Shown here one piece after another: positions 32,271 to 43,762 of a DNA stretch of 53,511 nt. The stretch is from an uncultured Prochlorococcus sp. (lineage in GTDB: Bacteria; Cyanobacteriota; Cyanobacteriia; PCC-6307; Cyanobiaceae): NCBI GenBank assembly GCA_902536775.1, contig CACAYX010000004.1:1-53511 (forward strand), read 5' to 3'. How positions within the stretch are numbered: the stretch's first letter is position 1; the number at the start of each line of letters is the position of its first letter. Under the pieces are notes generated by a model. The model had not been told where the DNA came from and did not search any database. It worked only from the letters and a program-made list of their open reading frames with translations. Position numbers and translations under genes: made by a program.

Positions 32271-33329
32271 ATGGCAATAATTTCTTCCAATATAGACGAT
32301 AATGACTTTTCTTTTCGTAAAAAAGAACTTAGGCTAGTTGATTCAAAAAACATTCCAGAAGAAAAGATAAATAATAATTTGAACTTAGCACGGCCTCTTA
32401 ATTTAAAAGAATTTATTGGCCAAGAACAACTTAAATCTTCTTTAAGAATAGCTATAGATGCTTCAATTATTAGAAAAGAACCTTTGGAGCATACTCTTTT
32501 GTATGGACAGCCTGGTCTAGGTAAGACTACTCTTGCTTTTTTGATAGCCCACGAATTGAATACAAAATGTAGGATTGCGACTGCACCAGCAATTGAAAGA
32601 CCAAGAGATATTGTAGGTTTACTTCTTGGATTAAAAGAAGGTGAAGTTTTATTTATCGATGAGATACATCGCTTAAATAGGTTAACTGAAGAGTTGTTAT
32701 ATTCTGCAATGGAGGATTTTAGACTTGACTTAACTATGGGAGCTAATAGAGGAGCCCGTTGCAGAACAATTAATCTTCCTAGGTTTACTCTGATTGGAGC
32801 GACAACTAAATTAGCCTCAATAAGTGCACCTCTAAGAGACAGATTTGGGATATCTCAGAAAATTGATTTTTATACATGTGATGAATTAAAACAAATTATT
32901 GTTAATTTCTCCCAATTAATAAATCTCAATTTAGAAGATGAAGCATCTTATGATTTGGCAAAGATATCTCGAGGGACTCCAAGAATTGCTTTAAGATTAC
33001 TAAGACGAGTTAGAGATTATGCTCAAGTTGTTATGAAAACTAATGCTATCTCAGTGAATTTAATAAAAAAAGCTTTAAATTCATACCAAATAGACGAAAA
33101 AGGATTGGATTCTTTAGATAGACACTATTTATCTTTTCTTAACCAAAACAATAATATTCCAACTGGCCTTGATTCCATTGCATCTGGGTTGGGCGATGAT
33201 TCTTCAATGTTAGAATTTGTTGTTGAGCCATATCTTATTAAAATTGGTTTTCTCACGAGAACTCCTCGAGGAAGATTGCTTACTGCTTTAGGAAAAAAGT
33301 ACATTGATTCAAAAGATGATAACTTTTAA
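32271..33329 (+). CDS. ruvB: Holliday junction helicase RuvB
   Basis: [75 protein letters not shown]. Confidence 0.96.
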   Translation: MAIISSNIDDNDFSFRKKELRLVDSKNIPEEKINNNLNLARPLNLKEFIGQEQLKSSLRIAIDASIIRKEPLEHTLLYGQPGLGKTTLAFLIAHELNTKCRIATAPAIERPRDIVGLLLGLKEGEVLFIDEIHRLNRLTEELLYSAMEDFRLDLTMGANRGARCRTINLPRFTLIGATTKLASISAPLRDRFGISQKIDFYTCDELKQIIVNFSQLINLNLEDEASYDLAKISRGTPRIALRLLRRVRDYAQVVMKTNAISVNLIKKALNSYQIDEKGLDSLDRHYLSFLNQNNNIPTGLDSIASGLGDDSSMLEFVVEPYLIKIGFLTRTPRGRLLTALGKKYIDSKDDNF

Positions 33330-34104
33330 AAAAGTTAAGGTTTGTTTTTTATTAATTTTTATTTTTTTCAATATTTTTTATATTGCACCATGCTATTCAT
33401 TACCTTCGAGAGAGGATTTGTTTAAAAATGCGTTAGATCTTAGTTCAGGCGGAAAATTTAATCTCGCTTTACAAGAATGGAATCAATATCTCGATTCTTA
33501 TCCTGATGATGCTGCAGGTTTAAGCAATAGAGGAAATGTAAGACTTGTTATAGGAGATGTTAAGGGATCAATAGATGACCAAAATAAGGCAATAAGTTTG
33601 AATCCTAGTGAAATAGATCCTTACATTAACAGGGGGATTGCTGAGGAAGCATTGGGTTTATGGTCGCAAGCGAAAAAGGATTATATGTTCGTTATTTCCC
33701 TAGATAGTGAAAATTTTTCTGCATTATATAATTTAGCTAACGTCGAAGGATCTACATCCCATTGGGATAAAGCAAGAGATTTATTCTCAAAAGCTGCTTT
33801 ATATAATCCAGGATTTGCCATGGCAAGGTCAAGTTTGGCGTTAGCAGATTTCCAGTTGGGAAATATTGATGAAGCTGAAAAAGAATTAATAAAGTTAATT
33901 AGACGTTATCCAACTTTTGCAGATGCCAGGGCAGCTTTAACAGCTTTGAATTGGTCTAATGGTGAAACTGGTAAAGCAGAAAGTAATTGGATAGCGGTAA
34001 CTGAATTAGATCCTAGATATAGTGATGAAGAATGGTTAAAAAAAATAAGAAGATGGCCTCCTCAACCAATTAAAGATTTAATGAATTTTATCGAATTAAA
34101 ATAA
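33316..34104 (+). CDS. TPR-repeat protein with N-terminal signal/TM segment
   Basis: [28 protein letters not shown] hydrophobic N-term then TPR units ([44 protein letters not shown]); start chosen at 33316 (track: 33304). Confidence 0.85.
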   Translation: MITFKKVKVCFLLIFIFFNIFYIAPCYSLPSREDLFKNALDLSSGGKFNLALQEWNQYLDSYPDDAAGLSNRGNVRLVIGDVKGSIDDQNKAISLNPSEIDPYINRGIAEEALGLWSQAKKDYMFVISLDSENFSALYNLANVEGSTSHWDKARDLFSKAALYNPGFAMARSSLALADFQLGNIDEAEKELIKLIRRYPTFADARAALTALNWSNGETGKAESNWIAVTELDPRYSDEEWLKKIRRWPPQPIKDLMNFIELK

Positions 34105-34107
34105 GTA

Positions 34108-35292
34108 ATGAATAGAGATCAGTTACATAAAAAAATTGATTCGTTTAATGATGAACTAATTAACTTAAGAAGACATATCCATGAACATCCGGAATTAAGT
34201 GGACTTGAAAATCAAACAGCGATCTTGATCAGTGGTTTTTTAAAAGATATTGGTTGGAATGTTAGAGAATCTATAGGTAGGACTGGAGTTATAGCTGATT
34301 TTGGCCCCCTAGATAAAGGTATTATAGGTTTAAGAGTGGATATGGATGCTTTGCCAATATTTGAGGAAACTAAATTAAGTTTTTCTTCAAAAGTAGATGG
34401 TGTTATGCATGCCTGTGGGCACGATTTGCATATCTCGATTGGATTGGGTGTCGCAAAAATTATTAAGGATTTAAAACTAAATTTTGGGACTCGGATAATT
34501 TTTCAGCCTGCTGAAGAAATTGCGAGTGGAGCTAGATGGATGATTAAGGATGGTGCAACTAATGGTTTAACCCATATTTTGGGAGTTCATGTCTACCCCG
34601 ATTTATCCGTAGGGACTATTGGCATTAAAGAGGGAAGTTTAACTGCAGCTGCTGGAGAACTTAATGTTGAGATTAAAGGAAAATCAGGCCATGGTGCTCG
34701 ACCTCATGAAGGAGTTGATGCTATTTGGGCGGCCTCAAAAGTTATCTCGGGAATTCAAGAATCAATAACACGGAAGTTAGACCCTCTAGATCCAGTAGTA
34801 ATAACTTTTGGGAAAATCAATGGTGGCAATGCATTCAATGTTCTCGCAGAAAAGGTTAATTTAATTGGTACTGTTAGATGCACTAATCGAAAAGTATTTA
34901 GGAATATTGGTAATTGGCTCAATGAAAATATCACTTATTTAGCTAATAGTTGCGGAGCTGAAGCAAAAGTAATATTTAGAGAAATCACCCCGGCAGTTAA
35001 TAATAATCCTGAAATTAATAGAGTCCTCAGAGATTCGGGAATTGAGGTTTTGGGTCAAGAAAATGTAATCGAATTACAAAAACCATCATTAGGAGCTGAG
35101 GATTTCGCTGAATTCTTAAATGAAATTCCTGGAGCTATGTTTAGGCTTGGGGTTTCTAGTTCAAATGGATGTGCTCCTCTTCACAGTTCTAAATTTGATC
35201 CGGATGAGAGAGCTATTGCTGTTGGAATTAAAGTGATAACAGAATCCATAGTAAAATTAAACAATGAAACAATTAATACTATTGGCAAATGA
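34108..35292 (+). CDS. M20 family amidohydrolase (IAA-amino-acid hydrolase-like)
   Basis: LRRHIHEHPELSGLENQTA, GLRVDMDALPIFEET, VMHACGHDLHISIGLG, FQPAEEIASGARWMIKDGA. Confidence 0.92.
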   Translation: MNRDQLHKKIDSFNDELINLRRHIHEHPELSGLENQTAILISGFLKDIGWNVRESIGRTGVIADFGPLDKGIIGLRVDMDALPIFEETKLSFSSKVDGVMHACGHDLHISIGLGVAKIIKDLKLNFGTRIIFQPAEEIASGARWMIKDGATNGLTHILGVHVYPDLSVGTIGIKEGSLTAAAGELNVEIKGKSGHGARPHEGVDAIWAASKVISGIQESITRKLDPLDPVVITFGKINGGNAFNVLAEKVNLIGTVRCTNRKVFRNIGNWLNENITYLANSCGAEAKVIFREITPAVNNNPEINRVLRDSGIEVLGQENVIELQKPSLGAEDFAEFLNEIPGAMFRLGVSSSNGCAPLHSSKFDPDERAIAVGIKVITESIVKLNNETINTIGK

Positions 35293-35498
35293 AAATTAAT
35301 AAAAGATTTATTTTATCTTTTGTAGCTCCTTTCATGATTTTTATATCTGCCATCGGATTAATATTTAGGGATAATTCCAAGAAGATTTTTTATTTACCTA
35401 TTGGCTTAATGGGGATTGTAATTATTTTGGAGAGGGGTATGAGCAGACAATTGGATAGAAAAAATATTTTAAAAAAGATAAAGTCTTATAAAAAATAA
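35289..35498 (+). CDS. Small two-TM membrane protein, unknown
   Basis: 69 aa, overlaps the previous stop by 4 nt; two hydrophobic segments and a basic tail. Confidence 0.6.
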   Translation: MKINKRFILSFVAPFMIFISAIGLIFRDNSKKIFYLPIGLMGIVIILERGMSRQLDRKNILKKIKSYKK

Positions 35499-35572
35499 AT
35501 AAAACAATTTTATTTATTTTCACGCAATATGAGATGACTTATTTTTAGAAAAGAGCTATTAATAAGATAAAT

Positions 35573-35654
35573 ACTAGGGGTGCTAAGAAATTTAACTTAG
35601 CTGAGATCATACCCTTTGAACCTGAATCATTAATTTCGATGCAGGGAAGTTGAG
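35573..35654 (+). promoter_or_regulatory. TPP (THI-box) riboswitch upstream of thiC
   Basis: ACTAGGGGTGCTAAG...CTTAGCTGAGATCATACCCTTTGAACCTGA...GATGCAGGGAAGT matches the TPP aptamer core (GGGGUGC, CUGAGA, ACCC, GAACCUGA, CAGGGAAGU). Confidence 0.93.
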
Positions 35655-35699
35655 ATTTGATCAAACTTTAGTAATAACACTTTTAAAAATTAAGAAATT

Positions 35700-37070
35700 A
35701 TGAGAAGTTCTTGGATTAAGCCTCGCCTTGGGAAAGACAATGTAACTCAGATGAACTTTGCGAGAAATGGATATATCACTGAAGAAATGGATTTTGTTGC
35801 TAAAAAAGAGAATCTTCCTTCTTCTTTAATAATGGAAGAAGTGGCAAGAGGAAGATTAATTATTCCAGCTAATATTAATCATTTGAATCTTGAGCCAATG
35901 TCTATAGGTATTGCTTCTAGATGCAAAGTTAATGCCAATATTGGTGCTTCCCCTAATGCAAGTGATATCAATGAAGAAGTAGAAAAGCTCAAACTTGCTG
36001 TTAAATATGGTGCTGATACGGTTATGGATCTTTCTACTGGAGGAGTAAATTTAGATGAAGTCCGACAAGCAATTATTCAAGAATCTCCTGTACCCATAGG
36101 AACTGTTCCTGTTTATCAAGCTTTAGAAAGTGTTCATGGTTCAATAGATAGACTAACAGAAGACGATTTTCTTCATATTATTGAAAAACATTGTCAGCAG
36201 GGCGTAGATTATCAAACTATTCATGCTGGTCTATTAATAGAACATTTGCCAAAAGTTAAAGGAAGAATTACTGGAATTGTCAGTAGAGGGGGAGGTATTT
36301 TAGCTCAGTGGATGTTACATCATTTTAAACAAAATCCACTCTATACAAGGTTTGATGATATCTGTGAGATTTTCAAGAAATATGATTGTACTTTTTCTTT
36401 AGGAGATTCACTAAGGCCTGGATGCTTGCATGATGCTTCTGATGATGCTCAGCTAGCTGAATTAAAGACCTTAGGCGAGCTTACTAGAAGAGCATGGGAA
36501 CATAATGTTCAAGTAATGGTTGAAGGTCCTGGTCATGTACCTATGGATCAAATTGAGTTTAATGTAAGAAAGCAAATGGAAGAATGTTCGGAAGCCCCAT
36601 TTTATGTGCTTGGTCCATTAGTGACAGATATATCACCTGGTTATGACCATATTTCCAGTGCTATTGGGGCGGCGATGGCAGGATGGTATGGGACTTCTAT
36701 GTTATGTTATGTAACTCCAAAAGAACATCTAGGTCTACCAAATGCAGAAGATGTGAGAGAAGGCTTAATTGCTTATAAAATAGCTGCTCACGCTGCTGAT
36801 ATAGCAAGACATAGAGCTGGAGCTCGTGATCGAGATGATGAACTTAGTCATGCAAGGTATAACTTTGATTGGAATAAACAATTCGAACTTTCATTAGATC
36901 CGGAAAGGGCAAAGCAATACCATGATGAAACACTGCCTGAAGAAATCTTTAAAAAGGCAGAGTTTTGTTCAATGTGTGGCCCTAAACATTGCCCAATGAA
37001 TTCAAAAATTTCTGATGAATCTCTTGATCAGTTACAAGATAAGCTTGAAGAATGCAATACTTCGGTATAG
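35700..37070 (+). CDS. thiC: Phosphomethylpyrimidine synthase ThiC
   Basis: [59 protein letters not shown]-terminal [11 protein letters not shown] Fe-S motif. Confidence 0.97.
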   Translation: MRSSWIKPRLGKDNVTQMNFARNGYITEEMDFVAKKENLPSSLIMEEVARGRLIIPANINHLNLEPMSIGIASRCKVNANIGASPNASDINEEVEKLKLAVKYGADTVMDLSTGGVNLDEVRQAIIQESPVPIGTVPVYQALESVHGSIDRLTEDDFLHIIEKHCQQGVDYQTIHAGLLIEHLPKVKGRITGIVSRGGGILAQWMLHHFKQNPLYTRFDDICEIFKKYDCTFSLGDSLRPGCLHDASDDAQLAELKTLGELTRRAWEHNVQVMVEGPGHVPMDQIEFNVRKQMEECSEAPFYVLGPLVTDISPGYDHISSAIGAAMAGWYGTSMLCYVTPKEHLGLPNAEDVREGLIAYKIAAHAADIARHRAGARDRDDELSHARYNFDWNKQFELSLDPERAKQYHDETLPEEIFKKAEFCSMCGPKHCPMNSKISDESLDQLQDKLEECNTSV

Positions 37071-37084
37071 TTATAAATTAGTAT

Positions 37085-39091
37085 TTATAGAATTTCCTTC
37101 GTTTTATTAACTACATTTTCGACCGTAAATCCGAAATTTTTCATACATTCTCCACCTGGCGCTGATGCACCAAATCTGTCCATAGTAATACAAATCCCAT
37201 CAAAACCTGTATATTTATGCCAACCAAATGAATGGGCAGCTTCTACTACAACTCTCTTTTTCACACTACTAGGTAAAACACTTTCTTTATAAGATTCCTC
37301 TTGCTCTTCAAAAAGTTCTACACAAGGCATAGAGACAACTCTAATTTTTTTACCTAAGCTTGAAATTTCTTTACCTGCTTCAATACAAAGATTCAGTTCG
37401 CTTCCAGTACCAATAAATATTAGATCTGGTGTTCCTTCGCAATCGGAAACTACATATCCTCCTAGAGCAACTTTGTCTATCGAAGTATTTTCTTGATTTG
37501 GCATACCTTGTCTACTTAAACAAAGGGCAGAAGGTCTTTTTCGATTTTGAATAGCAAGTTTATAAGCTCCACTTGTCTCGTTGCCATCTCCAGGTCTGAA
37601 AACTAGCATGTTAGGCATGGCGCGAAGAGAAGGGATAGTTTCAATAGGTTGATGTGTAGGGCCATCTTCTCCTACACCAATTGAATCATGAGTTAAGACA
37701 TAGATTACTCCTAATTCGCTAAGTGCTGAAAGCCTCATTGAGCCTCTCATATAATCTGCGAAAACAAGGAAGGTTCCACCATAAGGGATAAGACCACTAT
37801 TGTGATAGGCAATTCCATTAAGTACAGCTGCCATTGCATGCTCTCGTACACCAAAATGTAAATATCTTTTTTCAGGGCTATGTGGCTGGAATGATCCAGT
37901 TTCTCCTTTTATATCTGTGTAATTAGAGTGAGTTAAATCCGCAGATCCGCCAATTAGTTCGGGTAGGTTAGGACCTAGAGCACCCAAACATATTTGTGAA
38001 TGCTTTCTGGTGGCTAATCCTTTATCATCAGGCGAATAAGAGGGGAGATCTGAGTCCCAATTTTCAGGTAATTTACCCTCTAACATTCTTTTTAATTCGG
38101 CTCCCTCAGTCGCATATTTTTTTTGATATTCTTCAAAATTAGAATCCCATTCTTTCTCTAAATTTTCACCTTTGTTTATTGATTTTCTAAAATGAGCATA
38201 TACTTCATCGGGTATTTCAAATGGAGGATATTCCCAATTGAGAAATTCTCTAGTTAATTCAGCTTCTTCTTCTCCAACAGCCGCTCCATGGATTCCCGCA
38301 GTATCTGATTTATTTGGAGAACCATAACCTATGGTTGTAGAAATTTTTATAATTGAAGGCTTGTCTGTAATTAATTTTGCTTTTTCGATAGCTTCAGTGA
38401 TTCCTTTAACATCATGATTCCCATCTTCAACATGTTGTACATGCCATCCATAAGCTTCGTATCTTTTTAAGACATCTTCGGTAAAAGAAACGTCGGTTCG
38501 CCCATCAATAGTAATTTGATTATCGTCATAGAGTGCAATTAATTTTCCAAGCTTAAGATGACCAGCTAATGAGCAGGCCTCTGATGCAATACCTTCTTGA
38601 TTACAGCCATCACCCATTATTACATATGTATAGTGATCAACGATATTGCAATCAGGCTTATTAAACTTAGCTGCTAAATGTGTTTCAGCTATTGCCAAAC
38701 CAACGGCATTTGAAATGCCGGCTCCAAGAGGTCCAGCTGTAACTTCAACTCCTTCAGTTTCGAATGTTTCTGGATGTCCAGGAGTTTTTGATCCCCATTG
38801 TCTAAATTGTTTAATATCTTCTATTGAAACTGATTTATATCCTGTCAAATGAAGCAAGGAATATAACAGCATACAGCCATGACCAGCTGATAATACAAAA
38901 CGGTCTCTATTGAACCACTTTGGGTTATTAGGGTTGTGATTAAGTATGTTTTGCCATAATGCATAGCCCATAGGAGCACATCCCATTGGCAATCCAGGAT
39001 GTCCACTATTAGATTTATTTACTGCATCTACAGCAAGCATTCTTATACTATTTACACAAAGTGATTCTAATGAAACAGATGCAGCGACCAT
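37085..39091 (-). CDS. tkt: Transketolase
   Basis: [61 protein letters not shown]. Confidence 0.96.
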   Translation of the reverse strand: MVAASVSLESLCVNSIRMLAVDAVNKSNSGHPGLPMGCAPMGYALWQNILNHNPNNPKWFNRDRFVLSAGHGCMLLYSLLHLTGYKSVSIEDIKQFRQWGSKTPGHPETFETEGVEVTAGPLGAGISNAVGLAIAETHLAAKFNKPDCNIVDHYTYVIMGDGCNQEGIASEACSLAGHLKLGKLIALYDDNQITIDGRTDVSFTEDVLKRYEAYGWHVQHVEDGNHDVKGITEAIEKAKLITDKPSIIKISTTIGYGSPNKSDTAGIHGAAVGEEEAELTREFLNWEYPPFEIPDEVYAHFRKSINKGENLEKEWDSNFEEYQKKYATEGAELKRMLEGKLPENWDSDLPSYSPDDKGLATRKHSQICLGALGPNLPELIGGSADLTHSNYTDIKGETGSFQPHSPEKRYLHFGVREHAMAAVLNGIAYHNSGLIPYGGTFLVFADYMRGSMRLSALSELGVIYVLTHDSIGVGEDGPTHQPIETIPSLRAMPNMLVFRPGDGNETSGAYKLAIQNRKRPSALCLSRQGMPNQENTSIDKVALGGYVVSDCEGTPDLIFIGTGSELNLCIEAGKEISSLGKKIRVVSMPCVELFEEQEESYKESVLPSSVKKRVVVEAAHSFGWHKYTGFDGICITMDRFGASAPGGECMKNFGFTVENVVNKTKEIL

Positions 39092-39134
39092 TGTTTTAAA
39101 ATAAGTTAAGTTGGAAATACAGAATTGGTTGTCT

Positions 39135-40379
39135 TCAATTCATTTTGCTGAAAGCAAGGCAAACATTGTGACCACCAAAGCCGAAAGAATTAGAAAGAGT
39201 AACTCCGACTTGAGCTTCTCTTGCATTATTTGGTACATAATCAAGATCACATTCAGGATCTCGATTGACGTAGTTAATTGTAGGAGGGATAAAATTATGT
39301 GTCAAAGAAAGTATACAAGCTACAGCTTCTATACCTCCTGAGCCTCCTAGGAGATGACCTGTCATCGACTTAGTAGAGCTTACAGGAATGAGGTAAGATT
39401 TGTCTCTAAAAATAGATTTAATTGCAGAAGTTTCATTTTTATCATTAGCTGATGTACTTGTTCCATGAGCATTTATGTAATCCACTTTTTCAAGGCTAAG
39501 ACAAGCGTCTTCAATCGCTAATTTGATAGCTTCTGCGCCTCCAATCCCTCCTGGAGATGGAGCAGTTATATGATGAGCATCACATGTTGTTCCATAACCA
39601 ACTATTTCTGCATAAATTCTCGCATTCCTTTTTTGTGCATTTTCTAAAGTTTCTAAAACAAGAATCCCAGATCCCTCTCCAATAACAAATCCATCTCTAT
39701 CTGCATCAAACGGTCTGCTAGCAGTTTGAGGGCTTTCATTTCTGGAAGAAAGAGCTTTGGCACTGGCAAAACCAGCTACTCCGAGAGGTGTAATACTTGC
39801 TTCTGCTCCCCCACAGATCATTGCATCTGCTTTTCCAAGTTGGAGTAATCTAAAAGAATCGCCAATTGCATTTGAACCAGCAGCACAAGCGGTGGAAACA
39901 GAGGAACTTGGTCCTTTTGCACCTAAAGCGATCGCAGCCAATCCGGTGGCCATATTTGGAATCATCATTGGGACTGTAAATGGACTAACTCTTTTAGGCC
40001 CTTTATGACTCAATATTTGAGCTTGACTTTCCATAGTTAGTAAGCCTCCAACACCAGAACCAATAATCACTCCAATTCTTGATGCATTAGCTTCAGTAAT
40101 TTCAAGTCCAGAATCATTAAAGGCTTGCTTTGCAGCAATAACTCCAAACTGGGAAAAACGATCCCATCTTTTGGATTCCTTAGCTTCAATAAAATTCTCA
40201 GATTGAAGATTTTTTACTTCTGCAGCAAATTTGCAGGGATGTTCTTCAGGATCAAAGAGAGTAATATCTGAAACCCCATTAGTACCTGTTTGAAGACCGA
40301 CTAAATATTCATCAATGTTATTACCAATTGGAGTTACTGCTCCGAGACCAGTAATAACTACTCGATGGAAATTTGGCAT
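39135..40379 (-). CDS. fabF: 3-oxoacyl-ACP synthase II
   Basis: [73 protein letters not shown]. Confidence 0.96.
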   Translation of the reverse strand: MPNFHRVVITGLGAVTPIGNNIDEYLVGLQTGTNGVSDITLFDPEEHPCKFAAEVKNLQSENFIEAKESKRWDRFSQFGVIAAKQAFNDSGLEITEANASRIGVIIGSGVGGLLTMESQAQILSHKGPKRVSPFTVPMMIPNMATGLAAIALGAKGPSSSVSTACAAGSNAIGDSFRLLQLGKADAMICGGAEASITPLGVAGFASAKALSSRNESPQTASRPFDADRDGFVIGEGSGILVLETLENAQKRNARIYAEIVGYGTTCDAHHITAPSPGGIGGAEAIKLAIEDACLSLEKVDYINAHGTSTSANDKNETSAIKSIFRDKSYLIPVSSTKSMTGHLLGGSGGIEAVACILSLTHNFIPPTINYVNRDPECDLDYVPNNAREAQVGVTLSNSFGFGGHNVCLAFSKMN

Positions 40380-40385
40380 CCTATA

Positions 40386-40625
40386 CTAACCTTTTTTTTC
40401 TTCGATGAATTTTACTGCATCGCCAACAGTTGCTATTCCTTCAGCTGCTTCATCAGGAATTTCAATATCAAATGCTTCTTCAAGAGCCATTACTAATTCA
40501 ACAGTATCTAGAGAATCTGCACCTAAATCATTTTGGAAATTTGAATCTGATTTGACTTCTCCTGTTTCAACGCTTAATTGTTCTGAAACAATAGAACAGA
40601 CTTTTTCAAGGATTTCTTGTGACAT
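40386..40625 (-). CDS. acpP: Acyl carrier protein
   Basis: [33 protein letters not shown]. Confidence 0.96.
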   Translation of the reverse strand: MSQEILEKVCSIVSEQLSVETGEVKSDSNFQNDLGADSLDTVELVMALEEAFDIEIPDEAAEGIATVGDAVKFIEEKKG

Positions 40626-40716
40626 AGTTTATGAAAATTACTATTTATCTATATGATTTTATGCCCTAGAGTTAACAAGAGTGAAGCATATCTTAATTTT
40701 TTTAATTTCTTTGTAA

Positions 40717-41004
<288 letters not shown>

Positions 41005-41050
41005 TTTTTATAGTGCAGTTTTAAGAGAGTCCATGTTTTAGTAAACACTA

Positions 41051-41079
41051 ATTTTTTTTCAATATAATTGAAAAAAAAT
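41051..41079. repeat. Perfect inverted repeat (13-bp arms, 3-nt centre) just upstream of glmS
   Basis: ATTTTTTTTCAAT-ATA-ATTGAAAAAAAAT read directly; TATAAT at 41063-41068. Confidence 0.95.
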
Positions 41080-41083
41080 CTGT

Positions 41084-42979
41084 ATGTGTGGAATAGTTGC
41101 TGTAACTGGATATAAAAAAGCTTTACCATTATTAATTAATGGTCTAGAAAAACTTGAATATAGAGGTTATGATTCTTCAGGTATTGCAATAATAAATTCC
41201 GAAACAAATTGTATTTCTTGTAATAAAGCAGAAGGAAAACTCAAAAATTTAATATGTAATCTTAATGATCATAATATTCCTGGGACTGTGGGTATAGGAC
41301 ATACCAGATGGGCAACTCATGGAAAGCCTGAGGTTAAAAATGCACATCCTCATACTGATAGTTCAGGAAATATAGCAGTTGTTCAAAATGGCATTATTGA
41401 GAATTTCCAAGATTTAAAAAATAAATTAGAGAAAGAGGGAATTATTTTTAATTCTGATACAGATACTGAGGTAATTCCCCATCTAATTCAAAGAGAGTTA
41501 AATATATTAAGTAAACTTAATCTTGAGAATAATGGGTCAACATTATTAGTAGCTGTGAGAAATGTATTATCGGATTTAGAAGGATCTTATGCTTTAGCAG
41601 TTTTATGGTCTGGTGCTCCAACCTCTTTGGTAGTTGCAAGAAGACAAGCGCCCTTGATTATTGGTTTGGGTGAAGGAGAATTTATTTGTGCTAGTGATAC
41701 TCCAGCCATTGCGAACTTTACGAATATTATTTTGCCTATGGAGGATGAAGAAATAGCATTGTTGACTCCGCTTGGGATTGAAATATATGACTCAAGTAAC
41801 GAGAGACAATATAGAAATCCAGTTTCTTTAAAAGACTCAGAGCAAATAATGGATAAGATGAATTTTAAACACTACATGTTGAAAGAGATATATGATCAGC
41901 CTCAGACTGCAAAAAACTGGTTAGAAAATTATTTAATTAAGAACTTAGATAATGGTCAATATCAAATCAACTATCCATTTGATACAGATTATTTTGAATC
42001 AATAGAAAGGATTGAAATTATTGCTTGTGGCACAAGTAAACATGCTGCAATGGTGGGCAGCTTTTTATTAGAACAATTTGCAGGTATTCCTACAAATGTC
42101 TTTTATGCAAGCGAATTTCGATATTCACCACCTCCGCTATTGCCAAATACATTAACCATTGGAGTAACACAATCCGGAGAAACTGCTGATACGATTGCGG
42201 CTATCGATATGGAAATTAAAAGACGTTCTTCAATTGAAAATAAAAAATTTAAACCTAATCTTATTGCAATAACAAATAGAAAAGATAGTTCCATAGGAAG
42301 GCAGGTATCAAATATAATCGATATCTGTGCAGGAATAGAAGTTGGAGTTGCAGCAACAAAAACTTTTTTTGCTCAATTACTTTCTTTTTATGGATTAGCC
42401 ATAAAATTTGCTCAAATTAAAGACAATAAAAGTCCTGATGAAATAGGTAAATTAATAAATGAACTTATAAAACTTCCGCAATTATTGGAAGATGTATTAG
42501 ATAAACATAATAAATCATCTGAAAAGTTAGCACATGACTTTTTTAATATTAAAGATGTTATTTTTTTAGGAAGAGGTATAAATTATCCCATTGCCCTTGA
42601 AGGCGCCTTAAAACTTAAAGAAATTAGCTACATTCATGCAGCTGGATATCCTGCCGGTGAAATGAAGCATGGTCCAATAGCTTTACTTGATAAGAAAGTA
42701 CCTGTAATTTCTATTGCCTCACCTGGTGAGGTTTTTGATAAAGTTATCAGTAATGCTCAAGAAGCAAAAGCTAGAGATTCATATTTGATTGGTATTGCAC
42801 CTGAATGTAAAGGTACTGAAATCTTTGATTATTTGATGAAAGTTCCTTCCTCTAATGAATGGATTTCACCTCTACTTAACATACTGCCTCTACAATTATT
42901 GAGTTACCATATTGCTGCTCATAGAGGACTTGATGTGGATCAACCAAGAAATTTAGCTAAAAGTGTAACTGTTGAATAA
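41084..42979 (+). CDS. glmS: Glutamine-fructose-6-phosphate aminotransferase
   Basis: MCGIVAVTGYKKALPLLINGLEKLEYRGYDSSGIAI; GHTRWATHGKPEVKNAHPH; C-terminal NLAKSVTVE. Confidence 0.97.
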   Translation: MCGIVAVTGYKKALPLLINGLEKLEYRGYDSSGIAIINSETNCISCNKAEGKLKNLICNLNDHNIPGTVGIGHTRWATHGKPEVKNAHPHTDSSGNIAVVQNGIIENFQDLKNKLEKEGIIFNSDTDTEVIPHLIQRELNILSKLNLENNGSTLLVAVRNVLSDLEGSYALAVLWSGAPTSLVVARRQAPLIIGLGEGEFICASDTPAIANFTNIILPMEDEEIALLTPLGIEIYDSSNERQYRNPVSLKDSEQIMDKMNFKHYMLKEIYDQPQTAKNWLENYLIKNLDNGQYQINYPFDTDYFESIERIEIIACGTSKHAAMVGSFLLEQFAGIPTNVFYASEFRYSPPPLLPNTLTIGVTQSGETADTIAAIDMEIKRRSSIENKKFKPNLIAITNRKDSSIGRQVSNIIDICAGIEVGVAATKTFFAQLLSFYGLAIKFAQIKDNKSPDEIGKLINELIKLPQLLEDVLDKHNKSSEKLAHDFFNIKDVIFLGRGINYPIALEGALKLKEISYIHAAGYPAGEMKHGPIALLDKKVPVISIASPGEVFDKVISNAQEAKARDSYLIGIAPECKGTEIFDYLMKVPSSNEWISPLLNILPLQLLSYHIAAHRGLDVDQPRNLAKSVTVE

Positions 42980-43009
42980 TGACTTTCTTATAAATTTTAC
43001 TTTTTTAAC

Positions 43010-43549
43010 TTAAAGCTCTAAAAGTCCATTTGGAGGATTGATGATTAGAAAATTATTTTTTATATCTACTAATGGGACTATTTCTTTAACAAATGGTATC
43101 AGAACTTTTTTTTGATTTTTAAGTAGTTCAATAACAAGTAAATTATTTTTCTCATTTTCTAAATTGATAACTTTCCCAATTTTTTTTAATTCATCATTTT
43201 CTAATGTCTTGACCTCTAGATTTACAAGTTCTAACAAGTGGAATTCTTCCTTTTTTAATTTGGGTAGTGTATCCGCTTTAACAAGAATTTTAAATTTTTT
43301 CAGTTGCTCTGCATGAGTTCTTGTATTTATTCCTTGGAACTTAACTATGAAGGTTACTTTACCAGGCTGTTTGAAACCAGATATAAGTTCTATTTTTGAA
43401 GGAGGTTCATTTTCTCTTTGTAACCATCTAATTCCTGGTTTTAAAAATCTTTCTTCAAAATCACTTAAAGATTTAACTTTTACTTGTCCATTAATTCCAT
43501 GACATGATGTTATCAATCCTACAGTCAACCATTCATTTTTATTTATCAT
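43010..43549 (-). CDS. rimM: Ribosome maturation factor RimM
   Basis: [60 protein letters not shown]. Confidence 0.93.
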   Translation of the reverse strand: MINKNEWLTVGLITSCHGINGQVKVKSLSDFEERFLKPGIRWLQRENEPPSKIELISGFKQPGKVTFIVKFQGINTRTHAEQLKKFKILVKADTLPKLKKEEFHLLELVNLEVKTLENDELKKIGKVINLENEKNNLLVIELLKNQKKVLIPFVKEIVPLVDIKNNFLIINPPNGLLEL

Positions 43550-43573
43550 ATAGTGTATTAGAAAGAGTGCTTT

Positions 43574-43759
43574 ATGGAATTATCTACTAAACCCATACTC
43601 CCTGGATCTTTTGTTGTTGTAAAAGACACCAATTCTATTTATAGAGGATATAGAGGGTTTGTACAAAGAGTTACAAAAAAAAGAGCAGCGGTTCTGTTTG
43701 AAGGAGGTAATTGGGATAAACTCATAACTTTTCAGCTAATCAATTTAGAAATAATATAA
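43574..43759 (+). CDS. ndhS: NDH-1 subunit NdhS-like (SH3-like ferredoxin-binding subunit)
   Basis: [48 protein letters not shown] matches the NdhS pattern. Confidence 0.8.
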   Translation: MELSTKPILPGSFVVVKDTNSIYRGYRGFVQRVTKKRAAVLFEGGNWDKLITFQLINLEII

Positions 43760-43762
43760 AAA

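Noticed and set aside
39111-39341. 76-aa plus-strand ORF
   Set aside because: Antisense to the fabF 3' end, no family motif.
41041-41083. psaC-glmS palindrome as an ordinary intrinsic terminator
   Set aside because: Stem is almost entirely A-T, T-tract is on the 5' arm, and it sits 4 bp from the next ATG; kept as a finding, not a terminator call.
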